Below are positions 46,084-54,950 of a stretch of 64,000 bases of DNA, piece after piece. A program made the translations under genes and the position numbers. Below the pieces are notes generated by a model. It was not told where the DNA came from. It did no database searches and was given only the letters and a program-made list of their open reading frames with translations. This DNA is from an uncultured Prevotellaceae bacterium (lineage in GTDB: Bacteria; Bacteroidota; Bacteroidia; Bacteroidales; Muribaculaceae). Each line of letters starts with the position of its first letter. Position 1 is the stretch's first letter. The stretch is taken from positions 1 to 64,000 of the forward strand of contig ONOU01000003.1 in the NCBI GenBank assembly GCA_900319525.1, given 5' to 3'.

Positions 46084-46734
46084 ATGAAGAAAACTGTTTT
46101 TCTGGGCCTCATGGCAACCGCCCTGCTCATGTCGAGTTGCCAATCGATGAGTCAATTCTATGGCGCGGCCACAGGTGCCTCGTTGGGTGGCATGTTTGGC
46201 TCGGCAATCGGTGGGATTGCCGACGGTCCGCGTGGCAGTGACCTGGGGACTGTTGTCGGTATGGCGGTTGGCGGCATGATTGGTGCTGCCGCTACAGCCC
46301 CCAAGACCGATGACGGCAACTACCGCTCCTCGGACTACTACTATGACTACGATATGGATGACTATCGCCAGAATAACGCCTACAGTCCGTATGCCAGCCT
46401 CGATATTGAGGAACTGCGCTTTGTCGATGACAATAACAACCGCGCCCTGGATGCCGAGGAACATGCCCGTCTCGTGTTCATCATCCGCAACACGGGCCGT
46501 GACTACGTCTATGACATCGCTCCAGTGATTACCGTCACGGGAACCAAAGAAATCTACCTCTCACCGACTGCCATCATCAAGGAACTGGCTCCAGGCAAGG
46601 CCGTGCGTTACCAGAGTGAGGTGATCGCCACAAGGAAACTGAAGAAGGGCAGCGCCGACTTCTCCATCGGTTTCTCGGACGGCGACAAACTCTACACGGT
46701 GCGCTCCTTCCAGCTGCGCACCAACCGTCGATAG
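46084..46734 (+). CDS. Glycine-zipper lipoprotein
   Basis: 216 residues. Lipoprotein signal (FLGLMATALLMSSC), then a glycine-zipper membrane segment (GAATGASLGGMFGSAIGGIA, VVGMAVGGMIGAAATA), a Tyr/Asp-rich linker, and a C-terminal beta domain (LVFIIRNTGRDYVYDIAPVI). The last part resembles domains predicted to bind proteins or extend from the cell surface. Probably outer-membrane anchored. Function unknown; monocistronic. Confidence 0.82.
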   Translation: MKKTVFLGLMATALLMSSCQSMSQFYGAATGASLGGMFGSAIGGIADGPRGSDLGTVVGMAVGGMIGAAATAPKTDDGNYRSSDYYYDYDMDDYRQNNAYSPYASLDIEELRFVDDNNNRALDAEEHARLVFIIRNTGRDYVYDIAPVITVTGTKEIYLSPTAIIKELAPGKAVRYQSEVIATRKLKKGSADFSIGFSDGDKLYTVRSFQLRTNRR

Positions 46735-47029
46735 CCGCTCATCGGGTTAAATCCCATACTTTAATGCGAGTGTGTCATAATTCTAATGCTGCAATATGAT
46801 CCGAGCTGCGCAAAGAAAAATTAAACAAAATTATAAATAAAATTAAATAAAAATTTATCTTTGTTTAATTTTAATACAAATTTTTGTTTAATTTGGCTTC
46901 GCCGAGCTAAAGTTTCTCGACCGTCAGGCCGATTAAAAACACGATGCAGAATTATGACACAGCCTCTATTTCTCTATTTTTGGGAAAAAGTATATGGCCG
47001 TTGCCTGTAGATAGCGTGGATGCGTGGCG
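46735..47029. repeat. AT-rich intergenic region with inverted and direct repeats
   Basis: AAAATTAAACAAA (46817-46829) is perfectly complementary to TTTGTTTAATTTT (46860-46872), and the motif TTTGTTTAATTT recurs directly at 46883-46894, so the left arm has two possible partners. TATCTTTG at 46856-46863 also matches a + strand -7 box, but no + strand gene follows before 47958. A small GGCTTCGCC hairpin lies at 46895-46903. No gene is seen in this stretch. Confidence 0.5.
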
Positions 47030-47878
47030 CTACAGGATGATGCGCTGTGCATTGACGGGCTCGTTGACAAATACGCTGGCCAGGGGCGAGAAATGGTCGG
47101 GATCCTCGGTCGTGTAGTAGCGGCAGGAGCCCCCTCGGCTGCAGTGGCGCTCGATTTCGGGATGGCGTCGCAGGTAGTCGGCCAGGCTGTCGGCTACGAT
47201 AGGCCCCTGTTGGATAATGTTCACGCCCTGTGGCCTGTACTGGTTGATCTTGTCGATGAGCAGGGGATAATGGGTGCAGCCCAGGATGACGGTGTCGATC
47301 TCGGGGCAGTCGCTCATGAGCAGGTCGATGTCCTTCTTGACAAAATAGTCGGCGCCGTCGCCCCCGCTCTCGCGGTTCTCGACCAACGGTACCCACATGG
47401 GACAGGCATGGCCGTGGACCTTGTAGTCGGGATACATTCCCTCAATCTCGATGTTGTAGCTGCGGCTGGCGATGGTACCCGGAGTGCCGAACACGCCGAT
47501 GTGGCCCGTGCGCGTCAATTCGCCCACCTTCTCGACAGTAGGGCGTACGACGCCCAGCACGCGGCGGTCGGGGGCAAGGGTGGGGAGGTCGTTCTGCTGG
47601 ATGGTGCGCAGCGCCTCGGCCGAAGCCGTGTTGCACGCCAGGATAATGAGATGGCAACCCTGAGCAAACAGGTGTTTCACCGCTTGTAGTGTGAATTCAT
47701 AGACCAGCTCCCGCGATCGTGTGCCATAGGGAGCCCGCGCGTTGTCGCCCACGAACAGGTAGTCATATTGCGGCAGTACCCGCCTGATGTCCCGTAAGAT
47801 GGTCAGTCCGCCAAAACCTGAGTCAAACACCCCGATGGGTGCTGGCTCATTGCCATTGCCTTGTGTCATAGTTGCCAT
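47030..47878 (-). CDS. murI: Glutamate racemase
   Basis: 282 residues; interconverts L- and D-glutamate for peptidoglycan. FDSGFGGLTILRDIRRVLPQ is the N-terminal signature. The two catalytic Cys lie in LIILACNTASAEAL and TVILGCTHYPLLID. Cytosolic. The first 14 residues (MATMTQGNGNEPAP) are variable. It is divergent from folP with back-to-back -7 boxes. Confidence 0.96.
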   Translation of the reverse strand: MATMTQGNGNEPAPIGVFDSGFGGLTILRDIRRVLPQYDYLFVGDNARAPYGTRSRELVYEFTLQAVKHLFAQGCHLIILACNTASAEALRTIQQNDLPTLAPDRRVLGVVRPTVEKVGELTRTGHIGVFGTPGTIASRSYNIEIEGMYPDYKVHGHACPMWVPLVENRESGGDGADYFVKKDIDLLMSDCPEIDTVILGCTHYPLLIDKINQYRPQGVNIIQQGPIVADSLADYLRRHPEIERHCSRGGSCRYYTTEDPDHFSPLASVFVNEPVNAQRIIL

Positions 47879-47895
47879 ATTGGTTAATTTATCGG

Positions 47896-47903
47896 CAAAG
47901 GTA
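47896..47903 (-). promoter_or_regulatory. -7 box for murI
   Basis: CAAAGGTA on + is TACCTTTG on the minus strand, 18 nt from ATG 47878. It is only 22 bp from the oppositely oriented folP box, so the two promoters overlap over their -33 regions. Confidence 0.6.
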
Positions 47904-47925
47904 ATTCATTTTCAGAAATAATGTG

Positions 47926-47933
47926 TAACTTTG
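47926..47933 (+). promoter_or_regulatory. -7 box for folP-cdaA
   Basis: TAACTTTG is an exact -7 box, 25 nt before ATG 47958. It overlaps the TTG at 47931 that opens the longer reading frame, ruling that out as the start codon. Confidence 0.65.
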
Positions 47934-47957
47934 CAAGTTAAATGTGTGATTGTGGCA

Positions 47958-48827
47958 ATGATGCAACCGTTCAAGACTTATAGCCTTAACCTGAAAGGGA
48001 AGCAGGTGACCATCGACCGTCCGTGGGTGATGGGCATTGTCAACGTCACGCCCGATTCGTTTTACAGCGGCAGCCGCGTGAACGATGAGCAGGCGCTCAT
48101 TTCCCGTGTGCGCCAGATGGTTGACGAGGGCGTCGACATCATTGATGTGGGCGCATGCTCGACCAGGCCTGGCAGTCTGTCGGTCGATGCGCGGGGCGAG
48201 ATGGAACGCTTGCATTGGGCATTGGACATCATCCGTCGCGAAGTCCCGCAGGCCATATTGTCGGTGGACACTTACCGCGCCAGTATGGCTGTGTGCTGCG
48301 TCGAGGAGTGGGGCGCCGACATCATCAACGATATCTCGGGCGGCACCCTCGATGAGGATATGTTCGCGGCAATGGCCCGACTGCGGGTCCCCTATGTGCT
48401 CATGCACATGCGCGGCACCCCGGAAACGATGTCCTCGCTCACCAGCTATGATGATGTGGCTGCCGATGTGCTCGAGTGGATGGCACACCGCCTTGACAGA
48501 TTGCGCCAGATGGGAGTAGAAGACGTGATTGCCGATCCGGGTTTTGGCTTTGCTAAAACCATGGAGCAGAACTATGAGTTGCTGGCACGACTTGAGGTCT
48601 TCCATGCCCTGGACGCCCCATTGCTGGTGGGCGTTTCGCGCAAGCGCATGATATACACGCCGCTGGATAGCGATGCCGATCATGCCTTGAACGGAACGAC
48701 AGTGATCAATACACTTGCCTTGTGTCAAGGCGCCCATTTCCTGCGCGTCCATGACGTGCGTGCAGCCGTTGAGGCAGTGAAGCTTGTGTCGATGACCCGC
48801 CGGGCAATTACTCCAACGTCAAAATAA
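47958..48827 (+). CDS. folP: Dihydropteroate synthase
   Basis: 289 residues; condenses p-aminobenzoate with dihydropterin pyrophosphate in folate synthesis and is the target of sulfonamides. Both signature motifs are present: VMGIVNVTPDSFYSGSR and DVGACSTRPGS, plus DPGFGFAKT and the GVSRKRM substrate loop. It starts at ATG 47958 (or 47961). cdaA follows 10 nt later, a linkage I recall as common in Bacteroidetes. Confidence 0.95.
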   Translation: MMQPFKTYSLNLKGKQVTIDRPWVMGIVNVTPDSFYSGSRVNDEQALISRVRQMVDEGVDIIDVGACSTRPGSLSVDARGEMERLHWALDIIRREVPQAILSVDTYRASMAVCCVEEWGADIINDISGGTLDEDMFAAMARLRVPYVLMHMRGTPETMSSLTSYDDVAADVLEWMAHRLDRLRQMGVEDVIADPGFGFAKTMEQNYELLARLEVFHALDAPLLVGVSRKRMIYTPLDSDADHALNGTTVINTLALCQGAHFLRVHDVRAAVEAVKLVSMTRRAITPTSK

Positions 48828-48837
48828 CAACAAGATA

Positions 48838-49623
48838 ATGGCACCATCAATTTTTTCGCTTTTTAGTATCAAGGACTTGATAGACATCCTGCTGGTAGCG
48901 ACTTTGCTCTACTACCTGTACCGCACGATGAAGAACTCGGGCTCGCTCGACATCTTTGTCGGTGTGCTGGCGTTTGTCGTCGCCTGGGTGGTGATGTACA
49001 AGATACTGGACATGCGCCTCATAGGCACCTTCATGGACAAGTTCATCGACATCGGCTTGTTTATCATGGTGATTCTGTTTCAGGACGAGATCAAGCGTTT
49101 CCTTACCGAATTGGGTTCCAGGAGGGGCCTCAAGATCTTTGAGAAGCTGTTCAAGAGCAAGGCCGAGGTCGAGGACGAGAAGCGGTGGATCCTGCCGGTT
49201 GTCTATTCCTGCATGAATATGGCCAAGAGCAAAACCGGTGCCCTGATCGTCATACAGCAAGACATGCCGTTGACCGATTATGAACGCACGGGTGACATGA
49301 TCAATGCCGACATCAATTCCCGCTTGATCGAGAACATCTTCTTCAAAAACAGCCCCTTGCACGATGGCGCGCTCATCATCGCCGGAAACAAGATCATGAG
49401 TGCCGGCTGCATCTTGCCAGTCTCGCACGATACCAACATCCCGCGGTATCTGGGACTGCGCCACCGTTCGGCCAAGGGCATTGCCCAGGCCACCGATGCC
49501 ATCGCCATTGTCGTGAGCGAAGAGTCGGGCCGCATTTCCTATGCCCACAAGGGCGAATTGCACCTGAATCTGTCTAGCACCGACCTGGAGCATGCATTAT
49601 CGGCTCTTGTTGCGAATGATTAA
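48838..49623 (+). CDS. cdaA: Diadenylate cyclase CdaA
   Basis: 261 residues; makes cyclic di-AMP from two ATP. Three membrane helices in the first ~85 residues (DILLVATLLYYLYRT, LDIFVGVLAFVVAWVVMYKI, DIGLFIMVILFQ), then a DAC domain with the catalytic DGA motif in FFKNSPLHDGALIIAGN and RHR in YLGLRHRSAKGIAQ. Inner membrane, catalytic domain in the cytosol. c-di-AMP controls osmolyte balance and envelope stress. Confidence 0.94.
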   Translation: MAPSIFSLFSIKDLIDILLVATLLYYLYRTMKNSGSLDIFVGVLAFVVAWVVMYKILDMRLIGTFMDKFIDIGLFIMVILFQDEIKRFLTELGSRRGLKIFEKLFKSKAEVEDEKRWILPVVYSCMNMAKSKTGALIVIQQDMPLTDYERTGDMINADINSRLIENIFFKNSPLHDGALIIAGNKIMSAGCILPVSHDTNIPRYLGLRHRSAKGIAQATDAIAIVVSEESGRISYAHKGELHLNLSSTDLEHALSALVAND

Positions 49624-49653
49624 CAGAACTGTCAATAACTGGAAAACTGGATT

Positions 49654-50235
49654 ATGTTTGATATTGACGGAACACTGGTGAGCCTGGATCTGGTAGAGCG
49701 CTTCTTCTGCTGCGATTTGGACACGTGTCTGGGTGCTTGCTGCATTGAGGGTGACTCGGGAGCACCGTTGACCGAGGAGGAATATCAGCAACTCAAGGCC
49801 ATCCTGCCCGAAGTGTGGGATGATCTGTTACCCCAAGCCCAAGAGCAAATCAAGGAACATGGCGTGGCCTTTGTTGACGTGGAGGGTGAACTGGTGACTC
49901 AGCTCGTGGGTGGAGCCAACTGTGTGTTTACTACCTATGAACGTGGCGGCATGTGCCTGTGTGCCATCGAGAAAGCCTACCGCGAGGGCCGCATCTCCTG
50001 GCGTAAGCCCATGTCCTGTTATCTGTATCCCGTGCGCATCAAGCACTATCCCGGGTATGAAGCTGTAAATTTTGACCGCTGGAAAATATGCAAGTGTGCC
50101 GAGGTGCTGGGCCGCCGCGAGGGCATCCGCTTGTACCAATTCCTGCGTGAACCGCTCATCGAGCGATATGGCCAGCAGTGGTATGACCAGCTGGTGGCCT
50201 CCTGTGAACTGTATATCAAAGAGTATTTAAAATAG
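49654..50235 (+). CDS. DUF3109 family cysteine-rich protein
   Basis: 193 residues. The Cys pattern FFCCDLDTCLGACCIEGDSG near the N-terminus and later KICKCAEVLGRREG fit DUF3109, a Bacteroidetes family near the YkgJ-type CxCC proteins thought to bind zinc or iron. It is cytosolic. It lies 30 nt after cdaA and 4 nt before the CotH gene, suggesting one transcript with folP. Confidence 0.88.
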   Translation: MFDIDGTLVSLDLVERFFCCDLDTCLGACCIEGDSGAPLTEEEYQQLKAILPEVWDDLLPQAQEQIKEHGVAFVDVEGELVTQLVGGANCVFTTYERGGMCLCAIEKAYREGRISWRKPMSCYLYPVRIKHYPGYEAVNFDRWKICKCAEVLGRREGIRLYQFLREPLIERYGQQWYDQLVASCELYIKEYLK

Positions 50236-50239
50236 ATTC

Positions 50240-51982
50240 ATGTATATGATGAAACGTTGTTTTGTGGCTGTTGTGATTGCCGTAGTGTGTGCCGTCACAT
50301 CATTTGCTCAATTTACTATCGACGGCAAGCGGTTGGCTTACGATCGCTTGACCAACACTTATCTCTTGTCGGTGCCGCTATCAGAATTTGGACAGCCTTA
50401 TGATAAACCGATAGCCCTCGATGACACGGTATCGTGGATGCTGATCAATAACAAGCAGGTGAAGACGTCGGTGAGCCTGCCGCTTGTCGATGGCGCGACG
50501 ACCTATCCCATTGTCATCTCGCATCGTGGTAATGGCACTAGGGCAATCAGCGAGGCGACATTGCGATTCACCAGCCTGCCGATATTGTGTATGCAAGGCG
50601 ACTTCAATGTGGAGTATCAGGAAGGACAGGTACAAGTCACCTTGCCCGAAGCGCACGAGACCGTGGACTACCGTGCCCGCATCAAGTGGGCCGGGGGCAC
50701 AACCCTCGAAGACTGGATCGAAAAGCACAACTACCACATTAAGTTCATCGATGACAAAGGTGAGAAGATGGATGTCTCATTCTTTGGGCTGCGCAATGAT
50801 AACCACTGGCGCCTGGATGCCGGCATCGTCGACATGCTGCGGTTTCGCAACAAGGTGGCTCATGAACTGTGGGCCGACTTCAATTCCAAACCATACTATT
50901 CTTCATCCCAGCCCAATGCCCGAAACTACTCTCGTGGCGAACATGTCGAGGTGTTCCTCAATGGCGATTACATGGGCTTCTTTAACATGGCGGAGTTCCT
51001 GGACCGCAAGCAGATGAAGTTGAAGAAATATGATGAAGCCGCTGGCCAGTTCCACGGGCTGATGTGGAAGGGCAAGGTGTCAACGCGCCAGACGCTGTTC
51101 CGCAATGACTCGGTCTATGACGACACGCTGGAGCACTGGGCCGGCTTTGACGTGATGTATCCCGACATTGATGACGTGTGCCCGACCGATTACTCGCTGC
51201 TGAGCAATGCCATCAAATTTGTGGAAACCAGTGATGACGAGACTTTTGCCAGCCAGGCAGGAGCGTATTTTGACTTGCCGGTGTTGGCCGATTATATGGT
51301 GTTCATCCACATGCTTTTCGCCATTGACAATGCGAGCAAGAACATCATCTGGGGCTGCTATGACAGTGCTGTCGATAAGAAGCTGTCACTGTCGGTCTGG
51401 GATCTGGAAGCGACTGTCGGCCAGCATTGGTATGACGGCCCGGGTTACTATCATGCCCGTGAGATTCAACCCGAAAAAGACCTGTTGACTTGTCGATTCT
51501 CGGCGTTATCCCAGAACCGGCTGTTCATGCGCCTGATGGAGCTGCCCGAATTCAGCGACCGAGTGCGGAACCGCTACTGGGAACTGAGGAAATCGGTACT
51601 GGATGCAGATAGCCTTGTCGCACGGTACAAATCGGCCTTTGACGCGCTGGAAACAAGTGGAGCGCTCGAGCGCGAGCGTGAACGCTGGTCAGGGTCGCGT
51701 GACTTGTATTACCGCAACATTGATTTCTATGCCGAGTTTGATTACATGATTGACTGGATCAAGCGCCGCGTCGCTTATCTGGACACCCATACCTTTGGGG
51801 CTCTGCCTGGCGATGTGGATGCCGATGGCAACATCACAATCAGTGACGTCACATTGCTCATCGATTACCTGATCAACGCAACGGGTGGACAAGAAATCAT
51901 CGGCAATGGTGATGTCGATGGTGACGGTAATGTAACCATCAGCGACGTTGTTACACTGATTGATATCTTGTTGAACCAATAG
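50240..51982 (+). CDS. Secreted CotH-like protein with C-terminal dockerin-type repeats
   Basis: 580 residues. Signal peptide (CFVAVVIAVVCAVTSFAQ), a beta-rich N-terminal part, then a CotH-like kinase fold with FGLRNDNHWRLDAGIVDMLR, YSRGEHVEVFLNGDYMGFFN and the VWDLEATVG segment. CotH proteins are atypical protein kinases of spore coats; bacterial relatives are often surface proteins. The last ~60 residues hold two calcium-binding dockerin-like repeats, GDVDADGNITISDVTLLIDY and GDVDGDGNVTISDVVTLIDI, like those ending the amylase at 58640. ATGs at 50240, 50246 and 50249 are all possible. Confidence 0.85.
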   Translation: MYMMKRCFVAVVIAVVCAVTSFAQFTIDGKRLAYDRLTNTYLLSVPLSEFGQPYDKPIALDDTVSWMLINNKQVKTSVSLPLVDGATTYPIVISHRGNGTRAISEATLRFTSLPILCMQGDFNVEYQEGQVQVTLPEAHETVDYRARIKWAGGTTLEDWIEKHNYHIKFIDDKGEKMDVSFFGLRNDNHWRLDAGIVDMLRFRNKVAHELWADFNSKPYYSSSQPNARNYSRGEHVEVFLNGDYMGFFNMAEFLDRKQMKLKKYDEAAGQFHGLMWKGKVSTRQTLFRNDSVYDDTLEHWAGFDVMYPDIDDVCPTDYSLLSNAIKFVETSDDETFASQAGAYFDLPVLADYMVFIHMLFAIDNASKNIIWGCYDSAVDKKLSLSVWDLEATVGQHWYDGPGYYHAREIQPEKDLLTCRFSALSQNRLFMRLMELPEFSDRVRNRYWELRKSVLDADSLVARYKSAFDALETSGALERERERWSGSRDLYYRNIDFYAEFDYMIDWIKRRVAYLDTHTFGALPGDVDADGNITISDVTLLIDYLINATGGQEIIGNGDVDGDGNVTISDVVTLIDILLNQ

Positions 51983-52034
51983 TGTCGGCATCAGGCCGGT
52001 TTTGATTGATATAAAGAAAAAAGTGATTGTAACG

Positions 52035-52065
52035 CTTGCCGTTTCAGAAATTTGTACTACCTTTG
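52035..52065 (+). promoter_or_regulatory. Promoter of rplS
   Basis: TTG at 52036-52038 (CTTG), a 19-bp spacer, and TACCTTTG at 52058-52065. The expected start is ~52072, giving a leader of about 78 nt before ATG 52150. Confidence 0.72.
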
Positions 52066-52149
52066 CACCGCTTTTCGTAATCTCTGACAAGAAAAAGAGT
52101 GGCTTGTGTATATTACGAAGTGATTATTAACGCATTAAAAGAGATAAAA

Positions 52150-52512
52150 ATGGACTTGATTAAAGTTGCTGAACAAGCATTTGCTACAAACAAGCAGCAC
52201 CCGCAGTTTTTCCCGGGTGACACAATCACGGTAGCATACCGCATCAAGGAGGGTAACAAGGAGCGTATCCAGCAGTACCGTGGTGTGGTGATTAAAATCA
52301 ATGGCGAGGGTGACAAGAAGCGCTTCACCGTTCGCAAGATTAGTGACAACATCGGCGTTGAGCGTATTTTCCCGCTCGAGTCTCCGTTTATCGACAGCAT
52401 CGTTATCAACAAGCATGGTAAGGTGCGTCGTGCTAAGCTGTATTACCTGCGTGGTCTCACCGGTAAGAAGGCTCGCATCAAGGAGCGCCGCATCGTCAAG
52501 AAGGAGGCTTAA
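52150..52512 (+). CDS. rplS: 50S ribosomal protein L19
   Basis: 120 residues; at the 30S-50S interface. [20 protein letters not shown], the [20 protein letters not shown] segment and the [16 protein letters not shown] and [19 protein letters not shown] blocks are diagnostic. ATG 52150 starts the conserved [11 protein letters not shown]; the open frame's earlier start at 52099 only adds leader sequence. Confidence 0.98.
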   Translation: MDLIKVAEQAFATNKQHPQFFPGDTITVAYRIKEGNKERIQQYRGVVIKINGEGDKKRFTVRKISDNIGVERIFPLESPFIDSIVINKHGKVRRAKLYYLRGLTGKKARIKERRIVKKEA

Positions 52513-52546
52513 TTCCAGCCTGTCTTTCTATAAAAAATCTCGGAAT

Positions 52547-52592
52547 AGGATCGAGGAACACGCACATCGCATGCCTCGGTCCTGTTTTTTTT
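52547..52592 (+). terminator. Terminator after rplS
   Basis: AGGATCGAGG (52547-52556) pairs with CCTCGGTCCT (52574-52583) with one G-U, followed by eight T at 52585-52592. It is a strong intrinsic terminator and ends 4 nt before the next ATG. Confidence 0.88.
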
Positions 52593-52596
52593 GTCT

Positions 52597-52890
52597 ATGA
52601 AAGAGCAAGGTGATATTGACCGGAAACCAGGTGTGGCCAGGCGGGCGATGCTGGCAGTCAAGCAATGGCTCATCCGCTTGTCATTCCGCACCGGTGTCAT
52701 TGTGTTAGCACTGTGTGTACCGTGCTACATTTTCTCGTTTGCCCAGATGGCGCTACCCATTAGCGCCAAGGCTAAGGGCATATTGTGGGTCGTGTTTTTC
52801 GGCTTGGCCAAGACATTCCAGTATGGCGGTCTCACCATCCTGGGAGTGGAAGGATGGAAACGCCTCAAGGCCCGTTTTAAACGGCATTAG
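52597..52890 (+). CDS. Small two-TM membrane protein
   Basis: 97 residues. Two hydrophobic segments (TGVIVLALCVPCYIFSFAQM and GILWVVFFGLAKTFQYGGLT) and a basic C-terminus (WKRLKARFKRH). I do not recognise the family. Its ATG is 4 nt after the rplS terminator T tract and no promoter box lies between, so expression may depend on read-through. Its stop codon overlaps that of the convergent metal ATPase gene by 4 nt. Confidence 0.65.
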   Translation: MKEQGDIDRKPGVARRAMLAVKQWLIRLSFRTGVIVLALCVPCYIFSFAQMALPISAKAKGILWVVFFGLAKTFQYGGLTILGVEGWKRLKARFKRH

Positions 52891-54872
52891 TCCCCCCTAT
52901 TCGCCATCAGTCGCAGCGAGTTCAAGACACACAACAGTGCCACGCCAACATCGGCAAAGACGGCTTCCCACAGGTTGGCGATGCCCAATACTCCCAATAC
53001 CATAACCAACAACTTGACCCCGATGGCAAAGGCGATGTTCTGTTTTACGATACTGCGGGTGCGCCGTCCCAGGGAAATGGCGTCGGCCACACGTGAAGGC
53101 TGATCGGTCTGGATGACGATATCAGCCGTTTCGATTGCCATATCACTGCCCATGGCACCCATGGCAATACCCACGTCGCTCGATGCAAGCACTGGCGCAT
53201 CATTGATGCCATCGCCCACAAAGGCTACCTGCTTGCCCTCTCCCTTGAGCCGCCTGATGTGTTCCACTTTATCTTGAGGCAATAAATCGCCAGCGGCATG
53301 CTCCATGCCCAGTTGACTGGCCGTCTCGTTGACGATAGGCTGTCTGTCTCCAGATAACATTATCGTGTTGATGCCCTGTCGTTTAAGGGCACTGATGGCG
53401 TGGACGGCATCTTGCTTGATGACGTCCTTCAGCAGGATGTGTCCCACGTATTGCCCGTCGATGGCTACTGCGACCATTGTGCCTGTCTTGTCGTGCAACG
53501 ATTCGGGATAAGGAATGCCCTCGCGCTCGAGCAGGCGGGTAGTGCCCACAAGCCATGACTGGCCGTTGACTGTTGCGCTCATGCCATAACCGGCAATGCT
53601 CTTGACTGTCGTGGGCAACTGTCCATCGGCCTGGTGATAGTCAATTATGGCGCGGGCAATGGGGTGGGGACTATTACTCTCAATAGCGGCTACCGTGGCC
53701 ATCTGGGCATCAGATAAGTTCTCGACAGCATCAACGGCAAAGCGTCCGGTGGTCAAAGTCCCCGTCTTGTCAAACACCACTGCCTCAACGGCGGCAATCA
53801 CGTCCATGAAATTGCTGCCCTTGAACAGAATACCACGGCGTGAAGCCGCACCAATGCCGGCAAAGTAGCTGAGCGGAACGCTGATGACCAGCGCGCACGG
53901 GCATGAGATGACGAGGAAAATGAGGGCACGGTGCAACCAGTCACTCAGACTATAGGAAAACGACGGCGAAACCAGCGAATATAGCCACGGCAGCAGTACA
54001 ACCATGACGGCAAGACACACGACGATGGGCGTGTAAACCCTTGCAAAGCGGCGGATGTAGAGTTCGGCAGGCGCTTTACGCTCGGTGGCTTCTTCGACCA
54101 TGGTAAGGACTCGTGAGATGGCGCTTTCGCTCGAGGGGCGGGTGACACGCAGCTGAATGGTCTGCTCGATGCTGATCATGCCGGCAAGAACGTCACCTCC
54201 ACATTCAATGACTCGGGGCACACTCTCGCCGGTAAGTGCTGCCGTGTCAAGTGGTGCGGCCTCGCTCAAAAGTGAACCGTCAACAGGGACGCGTTCGCCA
54301 GCCTTTACCTCCACGATATCGCCTACCTTTACCTGGGCGGGATTGACAATCTCGCGGGAATCGCCACGCACGACGACGGCATGGTCGGGACGGAAAGCGA
54401 TAAGTGACTTGATATTGCCGCGGGCTCGGCTGACGGCTCGGTCCTGTAGAGCCTCGCCAATGCAGTATAGCGTCATCACGGCAACGGCCTCGGGGTATTC
54501 GCCGATGGCAAATGCACCCAGGCTTGCTATGGTCATCAGCAGGAACTCGCTGAACAGTTCTCCCTCACGGGCTCCCTCGACGGCCTCAAGCAGCACGCCC
54601 CATCCGGTGGGGAGCCATGCGATGGCATACCAGGCCAGCTTGATCCAGCCATTCTGGAACCAATGGACATCCATCGCGCTCATGACGATGCCGATAATCA
54701 GCATGGAAAGCGATAGAACCGGTTTCCACCAGTTCATCTCCTCGGTTTCCTCGTTGCTGTCACTGCAGCAGTTACATCCGTGACTGTGATGGTTGTCGTC
54801 ATTGCAGCATGAGCCGTTGTTCTTGTGCTGCTCATGCTGGTGACCATGTTCGTGCTCATGATTGTGTGCCAT
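52887..54872 (-). CDS. zntA: Zn/Cd-type P1B ATPase
   Basis: 661 residues. The N-terminus is His-rich (HNHEHEHGHQHEQHKNN) with CCN and CNCC clusters instead of a folded HMA domain. Then membrane helices, the A-domain TGES, the CPC metal motif in VISCPCALVIS, phosphorylation site DKTGTLT, and GDGINDAPVLA. The CPC plus His/Cys-rich N-terminus point to export of Zn2+, Cd2+ or Pb2+ (P1B-2). The gene ends convergently with the small TM gene. ATG 54872 is chosen; the longer frame's start at 54914 lies in the -7 box. Confidence 0.93.
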   Translation of the reverse strand: MAHNHEHEHGHQHEQHKNNGSCCNDDNHHSHGCNCCSDSNEETEEMNWWKPVLSLSMLIIGIVMSAMDVHWFQNGWIKLAWYAIAWLPTGWGVLLEAVEGAREGELFSEFLLMTIASLGAFAIGEYPEAVAVMTLYCIGEALQDRAVSRARGNIKSLIAFRPDHAVVVRGDSREIVNPAQVKVGDIVEVKAGERVPVDGSLLSEAAPLDTAALTGESVPRVIECGGDVLAGMISIEQTIQLRVTRPSSESAISRVLTMVEEATERKAPAELYIRRFARVYTPIVVCLAVMVVLLPWLYSLVSPSFSYSLSDWLHRALIFLVISCPCALVISVPLSYFAGIGAASRRGILFKGSNFMDVIAAVEAVVFDKTGTLTTGRFAVDAVENLSDAQMATVAAIESNSPHPIARAIIDYHQADGQLPTTVKSIAGYGMSATVNGQSWLVGTTRLLEREGIPYPESLHDKTGTMVAVAIDGQYVGHILLKDVIKQDAVHAISALKRQGINTIMLSGDRQPIVNETASQLGMEHAAGDLLPQDKVEHIRRLKGEGKQVAFVGDGINDAPVLASSDVGIAMGAMGSDMAIETADIVIQTDQPSRVADAISLGRRTRSIVKQNIAFAIGVKLLVMVLGVLGIANLWEAVFADVGVALLCVLNSLRLMANRGD

Positions 54873-54911
54873 AATTGTCGTCTTAAAGATTGTTGCCTTA
54901 TTTCTTGACGG

Positions 54912-54919
54912 CAAAGGTA
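54912..54919 (-). promoter_or_regulatory. -7 box for the metal ATPase gene
   Basis: CAAAGGTA on + is TACCTTTG on the minus strand, 40 nt from ATG 54872. Its -33 region is occupied by the palindrome at 54932-54946. Confidence 0.65.
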
Positions 54920-54931
54920 CACATTAAATCG

Positions 54932-54946
54932 TGCAACCGGGTTGCA
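54932..54946. promoter_or_regulatory. Palindromic operator candidate upstream of the metal ATPase
   Basis: TGCAACCGGGTTGCA is a perfect 7+1+7 palindrome located 13 bp upstream of the -7 box, covering the -33 region. This placement fits a repressor that blocks polymerase until metal is bound, or a MerR-type activator. No regulator gene is nearby. Confidence 0.6.
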
Positions 54947-54950
54947 AATG

